Shown piece by piece: positions 29,200 through 40,911 of a stretch of DNA of 64,000 bases; position 1 is the stretch's first letter, and each line of letters opens with the position of its first letter. The notes under the pieces are model-generated. The model had not been told where the DNA came from. It saw only the letters and a program-made list of their open reading frames with translations, and did not search any database. This stretch comes from Methanosarcina sp. (GTDB taxonomy: Archaea; Halobacteriota; Methanosarcinia; Methanosarcinales; Methanosarcinaceae), in the NCBI RefSeq assembly GCF_028693135.1, contig NZ_JAQUVZ010000002.1, positions 1 through 64,000 on the forward strand. The letters run 5' to 3'. A program made the position numbers and the translations under genes.

Positions 29200-29911
29200 A
29201 CCGAAATTTTATGATTTTTGTGTCCATGCAGCTCCGGATGGGGACCATACTGCTACGGAACTGGTTTCCCTTGCCCGGCATTTCGGGTACAGCGGGATTG
29301 CAGTTGCGAACCATTCCGATAAACTCCCAGATAAGAAGTCAGTAATGCCTTCAGTAGAGGGTTTTGAGGTATTCAGGGGAATTGAGCTTGTGGAAGAAAA
29401 CCCCTCTAAATTGCACAGTTTGATCGGAAAATTCAGGAGTTCAATGGATGTCCTAATTGTGCATGGAGGGTCCGAAGCAGTCAACAGGGCTGCACTCGAA
29501 AACCACAGGGTAGACATCCTGAACCACCCGGCTTTTGACAGGAGCAACGGGTTAAACCAGGTGCTGGCAAAAGCAGCTGCAGAAAATGGAGTTGCAATAG
29601 GTATCACCCTGAGACCTTTTCTTCATTCCCGGGGTTCAAGGCGCATCCGCCTGCTGTCCGACCTTAAGGCAAACCTTGAGCTTACCAGAAAATACGAGGT
29701 ACCCCTTGTACTTTGCAGTGATGCCATGTCCTGCTTTGACCTGCGCTCCCCAATGGAAACTCTTGCCCTTGCTGAGGTCTGTGGGCTTGAAGAAGATGAG
29801 GCTCTTGATGCCATAAGCACTGTTCCGGAAAGAATTCTCACAAAGAATCGGCCTGGTCCTGGATATGTAAGGGAAGGTATTGAAGTTCTTGAGGGAGAGG
29901 ATCTCTTTTGA
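29192..29911 (+). CDS. rnp3: Ribonuclease P protein component 3 (Rpp30)
   Basis: 239 residues with the PHP-like TIM-barrel fold of Rpp30: FYDFCVHAAPDG at the N terminus, NHSDK near 40, VDILNHPAF near 108-116 and VPLVLCSDAMS near 171. It pairs with Pop5 (next gene) to activate the RNase P RNA in tRNA 5' maturation. TTG start; overlaps the previous gene by 8 bp and the next by 4 bp. Confidence 0.95.
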
Positions 29912-30270
29912 AACGCCTGCTTCCTTCACTCCGTGCTAAAAAGCGCTATCTTGCTTTTGAGCTGATCTCAGAAGAGCCAGCAAGCAGAAACGATATTGTA
30001 AGGGAAGTTATTTCCTCTGCTGCATCGCTGCTCGGAGATGTTACAACCAGCGACTGTGATATTAAGGTGCTGGGATTTGAAGACGGAAAAGGAATTCTCC
30101 AGTGCTCCCATACCAGAGTAAAGGATACGAGAGCTTCCCTGGCTGCTCTGACCCGGATTAACGGGAAAAGGGCAACTCTTCATGTGCTGGGAGCTTCAGG
30201 TACTGTTAAAAGAGCTACGGAAAAGTTTCTACAGGACGACAGGCTCTTTGAATCTGAAGTTGAACCATAA
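29908..30270 (+). CDS. rnp2: Ribonuclease P protein component 2 (Pop5)
   Basis: 120 residues. LPSLRAKKRYLAFELISEEP at the start and KGILQCSHTRVKDTRASLAAL near 68-88 are typical of archaeal Pop5. It forms a heterotetramer with Rpp30 on the RNase P catalytic domain. TTG start overlapping the rnp3 stop by 4 bp. Last gene of the tightly coupled L15e-DUF54-rnp3-rnp2 block; a 1.1-kb non-coding gap follows. Confidence 0.95.
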   Translation: MKRLLPSLRAKKRYLAFELISEEPASRNDIVREVISSAASLLGDVTTSDCDIKVLGFEDGKGILQCSHTRVKDTRASLAALTRINGKRATLHVLGASGTVKRATEKFLQDDRLFESEVEP

Positions 30271-31398
30271 ATTGGACATAAGATAGATTCCAGAGTTTAG
30301 CCCGAAGTAGTGACTCCCGGAGAATACAGAAAAAAAGGATTCGGGAGAGGGCCCCCGGAAAGATAAACTAAGCTCCTGAAGCCTGAGTTAAGCTTCTGAA
30401 AAACTGGAATCCGGGCCCTGAATAACTAAAATTCAGGTTCTGGAAAGCTCACCTGAGACTCAGGAAAGTCAGGGCTGAGGTCCGGGTTTAAAGAGAGTTT
30501 ATATGTGGGCTCGTTTATATCCGGTCTTATTCATATGAAATATAGAACTGGATATTTGCGGAATATTTCAGGCTGGAACTTTCCGTTGTGGACTCGGTAA
30601 CGGCCGAATAAGCGGTATGATACTAAGCGGCCTAATAATAAGCTATCTAATAATAAACTATCTAATAATAAGCTATCTAATATATACTACAATGAATGAG
30701 TATTAATGTAACAATGTATAATGCTGATTGGCAGAACTGATTAACAGCAGAGCAGCTTTGCCGAGACTCATAACAGTTTATGCATGAGTGGTTCGAGGAT
30801 CTGGAGTGAAGGCGTCCCGGAGTTTCGGGCGTAGAAAATTACAAGGGAAAAATTTTCCCTAAGAGGTTCTAAATCTGGCTTTAAGCGCTGGAAAAGCCCC
30901 GGGCTCTCACAAGCATTATAACTGAGTAAATACACTTTATTAACGGATATAGTTAACATTGGAATAAACCTTTAAACTCTGTTAAAAAGTTTACTGGAGT
31001 GCGTGAATCCGGCTTATGTCTGGAAACGTACGTTGCAGGGTAAAAGTACCTTTAAACTCCCTTTAACCGGGAGATTTTCCACTGGTTTCATCAGAATAAA
31101 CTCTGCCAGGATTAAAAGTCCCATGTAAAAGGTTAAAAACTCTAATAAGGAAGAAATACGTTATAGGGAATCAAAAATCGGTTTCCTTACCTGAACGCTG
31201 GGTCGGGGACTTAAGCTCCTGAGCTTTCGGGGATATCCGCACAGGTTTGTAGCGCTTACTGACCAAAGCCTTTTTTGGGCATGCGGTGGTTTAGCAGACG
31301 ATTCTGCGGATTTGAAATCCCTAAGGAAAAATGACCGGTATCTGACCGGGAAAATAGAAACAATATGGAACATAAATTAAGGCAAGGAGATACGGAAT
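30271..31398. other. 1.1-kb non-coding leader before psmA
   Basis: No credible gene; minus-strand frames of 63 and 70 residues have poor composition. It contains a CCTGAAT/ATTCAGG hairpin (30417-30437) and three 15-bp copies of ctaataataagctat (30632-30676). There is also a moderately GC-rich block at about 31185-31330 with several short complementary segments. The latter could be an unannotated stable RNA or the 5' leader of the proteasome-exosome operon. No tRNA, SRP RNA or RNase P RNA signature was recognised. Confidence 0.45.
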
Positions 31399-32148
31399 AT
31401 GCAGATGGCACCACAGATGGGTTATGACAGGGCAATTACGGTTTTCAGTCCTGACGGAAGACTTTTCCAGGTAGAATATGCCCGCGAAGCGGTCAAGAGG
31501 GGAACAACAGCCGTAGGAATCAAGGCAGCTGATGGGGTAGTGCTGCTGGTTGATAAGCGAATAACAAGCAGGCTTGTGGAAGCCGCATCAATCGAAAAAA
31601 TATTCCAGATTGACGACCATATAGGAGCCGCAACCTCAGGGCTCGTGGCAGACGCCCGTGCCCTTGTTGACAGGGCTCGTGTAGAAGCCCAGGTAAACAG
31701 GGTTTCTTATGACGAACTCATAGGTGTGGAGGTTATCTCCAAGAAAATCTGTGACCACAAGCAGACCTACACCCAGTACGGAGGAGTTCGCCCATACGGA
31801 ACTGCACTCCTGATTGCCGGCGTAGATGACCAGAAACCAAGGCTCTTTGAGACCGACCCCAGCGGCGCTCTCCTCGAGTATAAGGCAACAGCCATCGGAG
31901 CAGGCAGAAATGCAGTTGTTGAGGTTTTTGAGGCCGACTACAGGGAAGATATGAATATTGAAGCTGCTATCCTCCTCGGGATGGATGCACTTTATAAAGC
32001 AGCTGAAGGCAAGTTCGATGCCGGAACCCTTGAAGTGGGTATTGTGTCCCTTCAGGACAAGAAATTCAGAAAACTGAGCCCTGAGGAAGTTGGGAACTAC
32101 GTTCAGCAGATCCTTGAGAAAAACAAGGGAACTGAAAACAAAGAATAA
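31399..32148 (+). CDS. psmA: Proteasome subunit alpha
   Basis: 249 residues. The N terminus [25 protein letters not shown] is the alpha-subunit signature (gate and H0 helix), with [21 protein letters not shown] near 34 and the [15 protein letters not shown] region near 130. It forms the outer rings of the 20S core, which bind PAN-type ATPases. ATG after AAGGAGATA. First gene of the block with SBDS and the exosome genes, as in many euryarchaea. Confidence 0.98.
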   Translation: MQMAPQMGYDRAITVFSPDGRLFQVEYAREAVKRGTTAVGIKAADGVVLLVDKRITSRLVEAASIEKIFQIDDHIGAATSGLVADARALVDRARVEAQVNRVSYDELIGVEVISKKICDHKQTYTQYGGVRPYGTALLIAGVDDQKPRLFETDPSGALLEYKATAIGAGRNAVVEVFEADYREDMNIEAAILLGMDALYKAAEGKFDAGTLEVGIVSLQDKKFRKLSPEEVGNYVQQILEKNKGTENKE

Positions 32149-32226
32149 AACCTATAAATATTTTAAGAACGAGTAATCAGAGAATCTCTGAATCTCAAAC
32201 TTACATTTTAGAGAAGGTATTCGAAA

Positions 32227-32919
32227 ATGGTGTCCCTGGACGAGGCAGTGACTGCCCGGCTTAAAAGAGGCAGCAAACATTTCGAAGTACTGGTCGAGCC
32301 CGAAGGGGCTCTGGCCTATAAGCGAGGAGAGGAAGTAAACCTCGAAGACGTTCTTGCAGTTGAAACTATCTTCGAAGATGCAAACAAAGGGGATCGGGCA
32401 GCAGAGTCCGATATAATCAACTCTTTTGAAACAACCGACCCCTTTGAAATTGCTGCCGTGATTCTGAAAAGCGGAGAGCTTCAGCTTACCGCTGATCAGA
32501 GAAAACGAATGCTTGAAGAGAAAAAGAAAAAGGTTATCTATACCATTTCCAGAAATGCTATAAACCCTCAGACTAGAGCGCCCCACCCTCCCGCAAGAAT
32601 AGAAAGAGCGATGGAAGAGGCGAAGGTGCACATAGACCCTTTAAAAAGCGTAGATCAGCTGGTAGCTATTACAATGAAAGCCATTCGCCCGCTTATCCCA
32701 ATACGCTTTGAAGAAATCAATATTGCTGTGAAAATCCCTCCCGAATATGCTCCCAAAGCATACGGAGATATTTCCAAAGCCGGAAGCATTACGAAAGAAG
32801 AATGGCAGCGTGACGGCTCATGGGTTGCAGTAGTGCGGATTCCTGCGGGAGTCCAGACTGATTTTTACGCTCTTATAAATCATCTCACGAAGGGAGAGGC
32901 TCAGACGAAACTTTTATAA
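32227..32919 (+). CDS. sbds: Ribosome assembly factor SBDS
   Basis: 230 residues with the three-domain SBDS plan: N-terminal FYSH domain ([31 protein letters not shown]), central helical domain ([20 protein letters not shown]) and a C-terminal ferredoxin-like domain. The family releases the anti-association factor aIF6 from 50S subunits during maturation. ATG start about 10 nt after AGAGAAGG. It lies 78 bp after psmA and 11 bp before rrp4, inside the exosome superoperon. Confidence 0.96.
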   Translation: MVSLDEAVTARLKRGSKHFEVLVEPEGALAYKRGEEVNLEDVLAVETIFEDANKGDRAAESDIINSFETTDPFEIAAVILKSGELQLTADQRKRMLEEKKKKVIYTISRNAINPQTRAPHPPARIERAMEEAKVHIDPLKSVDQLVAITMKAIRPLIPIRFEEINIAVKIPPEYAPKAYGDISKAGSITKEEWQRDGSWVAVVRIPAGVQTDFYALINHLTKGEAQTKLL

Positions 32920-32930
32920 GAGGATGTTGG

Positions 32931-33713
32931 ATGGATAAAAAAATAGTGATCCCTGGTGACCTGTTATCCGAGGACATGAAAAAAGCCGGATACGGGACGT
33001 ATATCAAGAACAACAAGATCTATTCTTCGTTTTGTGGTATTGAAAACCTCAAAGAGGATAAAGTTGGAGTGATCCCACTTGCGGGAGCTTATATCCCCTC
33101 AGTGAATGATGTGGTGATAGGGATCGTTATTGTGGTTACTCCATCCAACTGGATACTGAATATTGCAGCTCCTTATGATGGTCTGCTCCATGTATCCGAA
33201 TATCCGAGAAGAGTCGAATCCCGAGATATGCCTGAAATTATGAACGTAGGCGACTCTGCAATCCTCAGGGTAAAAGATGTAGACAGCTCCATGAAAATAG
33301 AGCTTGCCCTGAGGGATCCGAGTCTTCAGAAACTCAAAACAGGCCAGATTGTTGAAGTTGAGCCTGTAAAAGTCCCCCGTGTAATAGGACACGGCGGTTC
33401 CATGATCTCCATGCTGAAGAAAGAGACAAACTGCAGCATTTTCGTAGGCCAGAACGGCAGAATATGGATCGATGGAAAGGACGAGGATGTAGAGCTTTTG
33501 AGTAAGGCTCTCCGGAAAATCGAAGTTGAAGCCCAGCGTTCCGGATTGACAGACCGGATCTACAATTTTTTGAAAAATGAACGGATTAGACAGAAAGAGT
33601 CCAAGCCTGTTACGTTTTTTCAAAATGAGAAGAAAGGTGCGACTGCAGGAAAGGACGATCACTCCGAAGATATATACAGGAAGATCGATGTACTGCTGGA
33701 CCCGACGAATTAA
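32931..33713 (+). CDS. rrp4: Exosome RNA-binding subunit Rrp4
   Basis: 260 residues. N-terminal domain (VIPGDLLSE), S1 domain (about 60-135; DVVIGIVIVVTPSNWILNI, LLHVSEYPRR) and a KH domain with VIGHGGSMISMLKK near 147. It forms the RNA-entry cap on the Rrp41/Rrp42 hexamer. The last 35 residues are a charged extension. ATG start closely following SBDS (GAGGATGTTGG). Confidence 0.97.
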   Translation: MDKKIVIPGDLLSEDMKKAGYGTYIKNNKIYSSFCGIENLKEDKVGVIPLAGAYIPSVNDVVIGIVIVVTPSNWILNIAAPYDGLLHVSEYPRRVESRDMPEIMNVGDSAILRVKDVDSSMKIELALRDPSLQKLKTGQIVEVEPVKVPRVIGHGGSMISMLKKETNCSIFVGQNGRIWIDGKDEDVELLSKALRKIEVEAQRSGLTDRIYNFLKNERIRQKESKPVTFFQNEKKGATAGKDDHSEDIYRKIDVLLDPTN

Positions 33714-33791
33714 ATTCCGGATAGAGTCAAGAAGATTTTAGGTAAGCTTCTCTAGAGTATTTTGGTTTAGGAGTTGTTTGGAGATTAAAGT

Positions 33792-35271
<1,480 letters not shown>

Positions 35272-35279
<8 letters not shown>

Positions 35280-36063
35280 AATTATAGCCACACTTAAGAA
35301 GGACTATATTTACAGCCTGATGGTCAAAGGAAAGCGCCAGGACTGGCGCGGGTTTAAAGATTTCAGGGATATCAAGCTCGAAACAAACATAATTTCCAAA
35401 GCCGAAGGTTCTGCAAAGGTTACCCTCGGGAACACCCAGGTTCTTGCAGGTGTGAAGCTTCAGAAAGGAACTCCGTTTCCAGACTCTCACGATGAAGGAG
35501 TGATTATTACCAACCTTGAGCTTAATCCGATAGCTTCTCCCGAATATGAGCCTGGGCCTCCAAGAGAAGATGCAATCGAAATGGCAAGGGTCGTTGACAG
35601 GGGAATCCGGGAATCAGGCGCAATTGATATAAAGAAGCTTTGCATAACGGTGGGAGAATCCGTATGGATTATCTATATAGACATCCATGTCCTGAACAAT
35701 GATGGAAATATCATTGATGCATCCTGTCTTGCTGCAATTGCAGCCCTTATGACCACAGTTGTTCCGAACGAACAACTGGGACTGGGTGAGAACGTGCCCC
35801 TTGCAATGAAAGAAATGCCTGTTGGTATAACTCTTGCCAAGGTAGGCTCAAAACTGATGGTTGACCCCTCCCTTGACGAGGAGGCAGTTTGCGAAACAAA
35901 ACTGACCATCGTTTCCAGTTCGGACGGATCTGTTTCAGGCATGCAGAAAATGGGTTCTACCCCTCTTACCGAGGCAGAGCTGTTCGAGGCAATAGACCTG
36001 GCAATAGAAAAGGCAGCCGAACTCAGGGAACTTTACCTGAAAGGGCTTGCAAAAAGTGAATAA
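35272..36063 (+). CDS. rrp42: Exosome non-catalytic subunit Rrp42
   Basis: 263 residues, an RNase PH-fold subunit lacking catalytic residues that alternates with Rrp41 in the hexamer. Key stretches: RQDWRGFKDFRDIKLE (about 21-36), GSAKVTLGNTQVLAGVKL and SVWIIYIDIHVLNNDGNIID near 126-145. ATG 35272 is preferred over GTG 35263 because GAGGTGA lies 5 nt upstream of it. It overlaps rrp41 by 8 bp, implying coupled expression of the two ring subunits. Confidence 0.96.
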
Positions 36064-36124
36064 ATCAGGCAGGATTAATTAAATATAAATATTAAATGCC
36101 AGTATTACGGTCTAAGTGCACGTC

Positions 36125-36196
36125 TTAAGGTGATAGTAAAACCCGGGTCTCGGGCTAACCAGCCCATAGATCGGTTCAGGGTACTATCACTTTTAA
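36125..36196 (+). promoter_or_regulatory. Long stem-loop leader upstream of L37Ae
   Basis: GTGATAGTA (36130-36138) pairs exactly with TACTATCAC (36182-36190), and the pairing extends outward through CTTAA/TTAAG. The 43-nt interior contains a second hairpin GGGCT-aacc-AGCCC (36151-36164). It ends 27 bp before the L37Ae ATG. It could be a regulatory leader sensing a ribosomal protein, a processing site, or a small RNA. Structure read by eye. Confidence 0.5.
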
Positions 36197-36211
36197 GTTA
36201 ATACATTTTAA

Positions 36212-36508
<297 letters not shown>

Positions 36509-36537
36509 ACAAATAATTTTCAGGAATGTGAGGTTGT

Positions 36538-36675
36538 ATGGGTTACAAGTGCACTCGATGTAAACAGAAAGTGGAAATTGACTACGAGTACACAGGCATC
36601 AGGTGCCCGTATTGCGGACACCGGATCCTGGTAAAAGAGCGTCCTACAACCATCAAACGCATCAAGGCCGAGTAA
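36538..36675 (+). CDS. rpoP: DNA-directed RNA polymerase subunit P (Rpo12)
   Basis: 45 residues, below the usual ORF-size cut-off. [16 protein letters not shown] is followed by [14 protein letters not shown] and a basic tail (TTIKRIKAE). The CxxC...CxxC zinc ribbon is that of the archaeal P subunit, equivalent to eukaryotic Rpb12, which helps hold the polymerase Rpb3/Rpb10-like assembly platform. The ATG follows GTGAGGTTGT. It sits between rpl37ae and the Brix gene, the conserved order. Confidence 0.95.
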   Translation: MGYKCTRCKQKVEIDYEYTGIRCPYCGHRILVKERPTTIKRIKAE

Positions 36676-36680
36676 GAAGT

Positions 36681-37154
36681 ATGTTAATTACTTCTTCTCG
36701 TAAACCTTCTGCAAAGACCCGGACGCTTTGTAAGCTTCTTTCACGCTTTATTGCCGGCAGGAGTATTTCCCGTGGCAAGATGGGCATGCAGGAGCTTCTG
36801 GAGTTTGCAGAAGGCGGCCCTTTCATAGTTGTAGGAGAGTACCACGGAAACCCCGGGGAACTCAGCTTTTATGACGATGCAGGGAAGCTTCTTTTTTCCC
36901 TCAGGTTTTCGGACTGGTATTCTAAGGAAATCGATTCTTACTGGTTTCCAGATGTTGAACCGGGTATTGCAGGCCAGGGAGAGATTGCGGACGCATTTGA
37001 GTCTTTTTTCCATTTTAACAGGGTCGAAAGTGATAAGGTCGATCAGCTCCCTCCCCATTCCACACTGATGGCGGCAGGAGAAAATGAGGTCGATTTCATG
37101 GGCAGCGGAAAGTCCCTTTTTAAGTTAACTGTCAAAGGTTTCAAAAAGTACTGA
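36681..37154 (+). CDS. Brix domain ribosome-biogenesis protein
   Basis: 157 residues. [22 protein letters not shown] at the start is the archaeal Brix/Imp4-like signature, followed by [13 protein letters not shown] and [16 protein letters not shown]. These proteins bind pre-rRNA during ribosome assembly. The longer frame from 36603 overlaps rpoP. ATG 36681 is used since it is 5 bp after the rpoP stop and begins at the conserved motif. Co-transcribed with rpl37ae and rpoP; T5 and T6 tracts follow. Confidence 0.9.
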   Translation: MLITSSRKPSAKTRTLCKLLSRFIAGRSISRGKMGMQELLEFAEGGPFIVVGEYHGNPGELSFYDDAGKLLFSLRFSDWYSKEIDSYWFPDVEPGIAGQGEIADAFESFFHFNRVESDKVDQLPPHSTLMAAGENEVDFMGSGKSLFKLTVKGFKKY

Positions 37155-37164
37155 CCGGACACCC

Positions 37165-37182
37165 TTTTTCCAACCCTTTTTT
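37165..37182 (+). terminator. Two T-runs after the Brix gene
   Basis: T5 (37165-37169) and T6 (37177-37182) occur just after the stop, so pcc1 may have its own transcript or depend on readthrough. Confidence 0.45.
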
Positions 37183-37390
37183 CTGAAGTTCTGGAATTTC
37201 AGGCTATTTCAGACTATTTCAGGAATTTCAGACTATTTTAAGGACTAAATATTAAAATCAACTTTCTTGATTCCGGACCCGGATTGAAGAGTTAAGTTTT
37301 CAGAATAAACCTTTTAAAGATAAAGTTAGAATCCAGACCCAGTTTAAGGGTTAAGATTTTTAGACCCGGATTTTTCCCAGGAGGAGTTCT

Positions 37391-37636
37391 TTGAAACTTT
37401 CCGCAGAGTTTACATTTGAAACCGAAACTGCCGAAAAGATATATCAGGCTGTCCTTCCAGAACTTAATGATAACTTCTCTGAAAGGTCAAGAATAGGGAT
37501 GTACCTTGAAGGTGCATATAACCTTGTACTTACGGTTAAAGCCGACGATGCAGTGTCCCTGCGTTCTGCCCTGAACACCTGGTTCAGGCTTATCCAGATC
37601 GCGCAGGAAGTCCTTGAAGTCACATCTGAAGCCTAA
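37391..37636 (+). CDS. pcc1: KEOPS complex subunit Pcc1
   Basis: 81 residues. SAEFTFETETAEKIYQAVLPEL and the AYNLVLTVKADDAVSLRSALNTWFRLI segment match Pcc1, the dimerisation subunit of KEOPS, which makes the t6A modification on ANN-decoding tRNAs. TTG start with CAGGAGGAG 6 nt before it. A 236-bp gap separates it from the Brix gene. In many euryarchaea prefoldin beta follows; here a non-coding stretch and a sensor kinase follow instead. Confidence 0.9.
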   Translation: MKLSAEFTFETETAEKIYQAVLPELNDNFSERSRIGMYLEGAYNLVLTVKADDAVSLRSALNTWFRLIQIAQEVLEVTSEA

Positions 37637-37992
37637 CCGACTAACGACCGATCAGCGCTCAATCAGCCACATCACACTTCTGGTGAGCATATACCGTGGA
37701 AATTATCAGGCCACAGGTACAGGCAGGGATATACCTGCAACTACTTTTTATGCTTGGGGACCTCAAAAAAATAAGTGTGCAAATCAGGGACCTGAAATAT
37801 ATGGTTGCAGGGTTGTGTAGATTTTCTACTAAACATAATTAAATATTTATTAATGTATAATTAGATTCATTCTAATTTTTATATATAAATTAAAGAGTTA
37901 AATTGAAATAATAAGTGTTACAATATTATAAAATTGTTTTTAATGTCACTCTACATTTATATACTAATTCCCCCTTTTTAATGTAAATACTA
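37637..37992. other. AT-rich gap before the sensor kinase
   Basis: No gene seen. The second half is very AT-rich (ttatatataaattaaagagt near 37880) and could hold the kinase promoter. Confidence 0.4.
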
Positions 37993-40209
37993 TTGCTCTT
38001 TAGCTTCTTTTTATCGATGGCTTTTGGGGTGTTTGGGATAGATATTAGTAAAAAACTTTTTATAATAACAGTATTATTTTTTGCCGTATTCACTGCTACA
38101 TTTATGTTTACCTACAACGTACAACTTTCTAATTTTTTGAATCTTGAACAGGCAGACACATTGAGGAATGTTGGAAGAATACAAAATGTAGTTTCTACCG
38201 AACAAAATTATCTTGATAACATGGTTCAGGACTGGGCATGCTGGGACGATACTTATCGTTTTATCGATGATCAAAACCAGGAGTATATAGACGCAAACCT
38301 TCAGAACGAGACTCTTGCAGGACTCAAAGTCAATGTTATGCTTTTTATAAATGATACAGGATCACTTGTTTATGAGAAATCGATAGATCTTGAAACAGGA
38401 GAGGAAAAGCCGGTTCCGGAAGAGCTTATTGAACTGATAGAAAGCGGTACTTTTTCCACAAAATCAGAAGATGACGATATAAGCGGCTGTATTTTGGTCG
38501 ATGAAAACCCCATGTTTATTTCCTGCCATCCGATCCTTACGACAGGATATGAGGGGCCTGTGAAGGGCACTTTAATTTTTGGGAGATACTTTGACAGTGA
38601 TCTTCTTGATTATTTCAGCGAAATTGCATGCACTTCACTTTTGATGTATAGGGTCGATAAAGATATGCCTGCCGATTTTCAAGCAAAATTTCAAAATTTT
38701 TCAGAGTTCCCGGACAAGACTGTTGTCGAACCCTTTAGCGAAGAGATAATGACAGGGTATTTTGAGTTAATGGATATTTCAGGCCAGCCTGCCCTTATTA
38801 TGAGAGCTGATTTCCCAAGAGACCTCTATTTGAACAGCGAAAAAACCCTGAATTCTATGTATTTTTTCCTTTTGCTAACCGGGATTGTGACAGGGGTCGG
38901 AGTTAAATTTGCACTTGACAGTTTCTTCGTTTCGAGACTGGTTGAGATTGACAATTTCGTTACAAGAGTCAGGTCGGAAAAAGATCTTTCAAAAAGATTG
39001 CCTCTCAAAGACAACGATGAACTCTATCGCCTGTCAAGAGAAATAAACGGGATGCTGAATGAAATCGACCTGGTACAACAGGAATTAAAGGCTCAGGAAC
39101 GTGAAAAGAAGGTTCTGCTCGATTCTTTAAACGAGCTGGTTATTTTCGTAAACCCTCAACTTAATATCATCTGGGCAAACAAAGCTGCTCTTGAATATAT
39201 GCATGTGGACCTTGAGAAAGCAATAGGAAGACGCCTTAACCCTACTCTGGGAATAACCAGCCCCCTGGTTGAGCACCTGCACCTTGAAGAGATTTTTATA
39301 TCAGAAAATAAGGCATCAGGAGAATTTACTGCAGAGGACGGAAACTCCTGGTTTATCCAGGCAATCCCGGTAACTGACGATAACGGCAAGATCGTAGGCG
39401 TCCTGGAGACCTGCAGAAACATTACTGGAAAGAAAGCAGTAGAAAAACTTTATCAGGAAAAACAAATAGCAGAAATTGCAAACCGTGCCAAGAGCGAGTT
39501 CCTGGCAAATGTGAGCCATGAACTGAGGACCCCGCTGAACTCAATCATAGGGTTCTCAGACCTGCTGTATGAACAGGTGTATGGGGAGTTGAATGAAAAG
39601 CAATTAAAGTATACAGACAACATTTCAAAGAGTGGGAGGAATCTTCTGAGCCTTATCAATGACATTCTGGACCTTTCTAAAGTAGAAGCCGGAAAAGTGG
39701 AGCTTGATTATAAGGAGTTTGAACTTGCTAATAAGCTCAACACGATAATAAATTTCCTGTCTCCAGTAGCATACCGGAAAAATATTCAAATTGAAATCGA
39801 TATGGATAGCAAGCTTACAAGCATCCGTGCGGATGAAGCCAGGTTTGCCCAGATAATGTACAACCTCATTGATAACGCTATCAAGTTCTCCCATGAAAAC
39901 AGCTCTGTAAAAATAGGGGCAAGAATAAAAGGAGACCTGGTAGAAATAACGGTTAAAGATACGGGAATCGGGATCAAAGCTGAAGACCAGCACAAACTCT
40001 TCAAGCCCTTCAGCCAGGTAGATTCCTTTTCCTCAAAAACATACCAGGGGACGGGGCTTGGCCTTTTTTTAGTTAAGGAGATTGTCCACCTGCATGGAGG
40101 GGATGTCTGGTTCAGGAGCAGCTCGGGCGAGGGGAGTACCTTTGCTTTCACAATTCCGATAAACGATGATAAAAGATGGGATGATGATGCTAAGCTAAAT
40201 AAGAAGTAA
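37993..40209 (+). CDS. CHASE4-PAS sensor histidine kinase
   Basis: 738 residues. Membrane helix 1 lies at about 22-40. The outside CHASE4-like sensor domain spans about 45-280 (VQDWACWDDTYRFI, with the W-D motif). Helix 2 lies at 284-306, HAMP at about 307-365, and a coiled linker plus PAS domain at about 370-490. HisKA with FLANVSHELRTPLNSIIGFSDL puts the phosphoacceptor His near 509. The HATPase domain has NLIDNAIKFS, DTGIGI and GTGLGLFLV. It autophosphorylates in response to an external ligand (unknown). No response regulator gene is adjacent. The start is unclear: TTG 37993 or ATG 38017, neither with a good ribosome-binding site. Confidence 0.93.
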   Translation: MLFSFFLSMAFGVFGIDISKKLFIITVLFFAVFTATFMFTYNVQLSNFLNLEQADTLRNVGRIQNVVSTEQNYLDNMVQDWACWDDTYRFIDDQNQEYIDANLQNETLAGLKVNVMLFINDTGSLVYEKSIDLETGEEKPVPEELIELIESGTFSTKSEDDDISGCILVDENPMFISCHPILTTGYEGPVKGTLIFGRYFDSDLLDYFSEIACTSLLMYRVDKDMPADFQAKFQNFSEFPDKTVVEPFSEEIMTGYFELMDISGQPALIMRADFPRDLYLNSEKTLNSMYFFLLLTGIVTGVGVKFALDSFFVSRLVEIDNFVTRVRSEKDLSKRLPLKDNDELYRLSREINGMLNEIDLVQQELKAQEREKKVLLDSLNELVIFVNPQLNIIWANKAALEYMHVDLEKAIGRRLNPTLGITSPLVEHLHLEEIFISENKASGEFTAEDGNSWFIQAIPVTDDNGKIVGVLETCRNITGKKAVEKLYQEKQIAEIANRAKSEFLANVSHELRTPLNSIIGFSDLLYEQVYGELNEKQLKYTDNISKSGRNLLSLINDILDLSKVEAGKVELDYKEFELANKLNTIINFLSPVAYRKNIQIEIDMDSKLTSIRADEARFAQIMYNLIDNAIKFSHENSSVKIGARIKGDLVEITVKDTGIGIKAEDQHKLFKPFSQVDSFSSKTYQGTGLGLFLVKEIVHLHGGDVWFRSSSGEGSTFAFTIPINDDKRWDDDAKLNKK

Positions 40210-40911
40210 TTATTCAGCCTGTAAAAACCAGTTGATTGATATTGATTTTGACAAACCCGAAACGTCTGATTACTAACTGGTAAGAAATGACAAAACGCAA
40301 TCAATAGCCAACAGTAACAAAAGTATCAAAGCCTCTAGATGAAATCAAAATGTCAGCAAATCTCTTAACTTTCACTTTGAATCTGTATTCTGAATCTCCC
40401 CGGAATTCTTTTGTGCTGTAGAAAGAAGTTAGAGAGTTTAAATATTCAAATACATCCTGACAACTAGCCAGATAATGAACCATACAATAGCTGAGAGCAA
40501 ATTCTTCCTGAATTCTGTTTCCATGTATCTAAAAACGCCCTATTCATATTTAATTTTTTGTCTATGTATACGAAATATTCAGCCTTCCGTTAGTCTTAAT
40601 ATAAAATATTTCGAAATATTACATAGACAGGTTATCATAATCAAGAGACTGTTTTTCTTGGAAAACCGATTTTTAGAATATGAAGATCTGTTGAAAAAAT
40701 CCATGGTTATGAATATTTATGAAAATAAAACTTTGTAAAATAATATATGTATAGATTTGGAAGATCGCTCGCGGCAATTAAGAAGATTGTGCTATTTTAG
40801 AAATGGCATCGTAAGGAGCAAAATCCCGGAAAATAACTATATTTTCCTATTCAACAATTTAAAAACAGGGGCAAATGACTTATCAATATGGACCCGTCTC
40901 AAGCCTTTCTT
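40210..40911. other. AT-rich gap between the kinase and hsdR
   Basis: Two short divergent frames, 40301-40483 (minus, 60 residues) and 40475-40738 (plus, 87 residues, basic and aromatic-rich), have protein-like composition. Neither has a ribosome-binding site or recognisable family. They may be fragments of a former gene at the border of the restriction operon. Confidence 0.3.
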
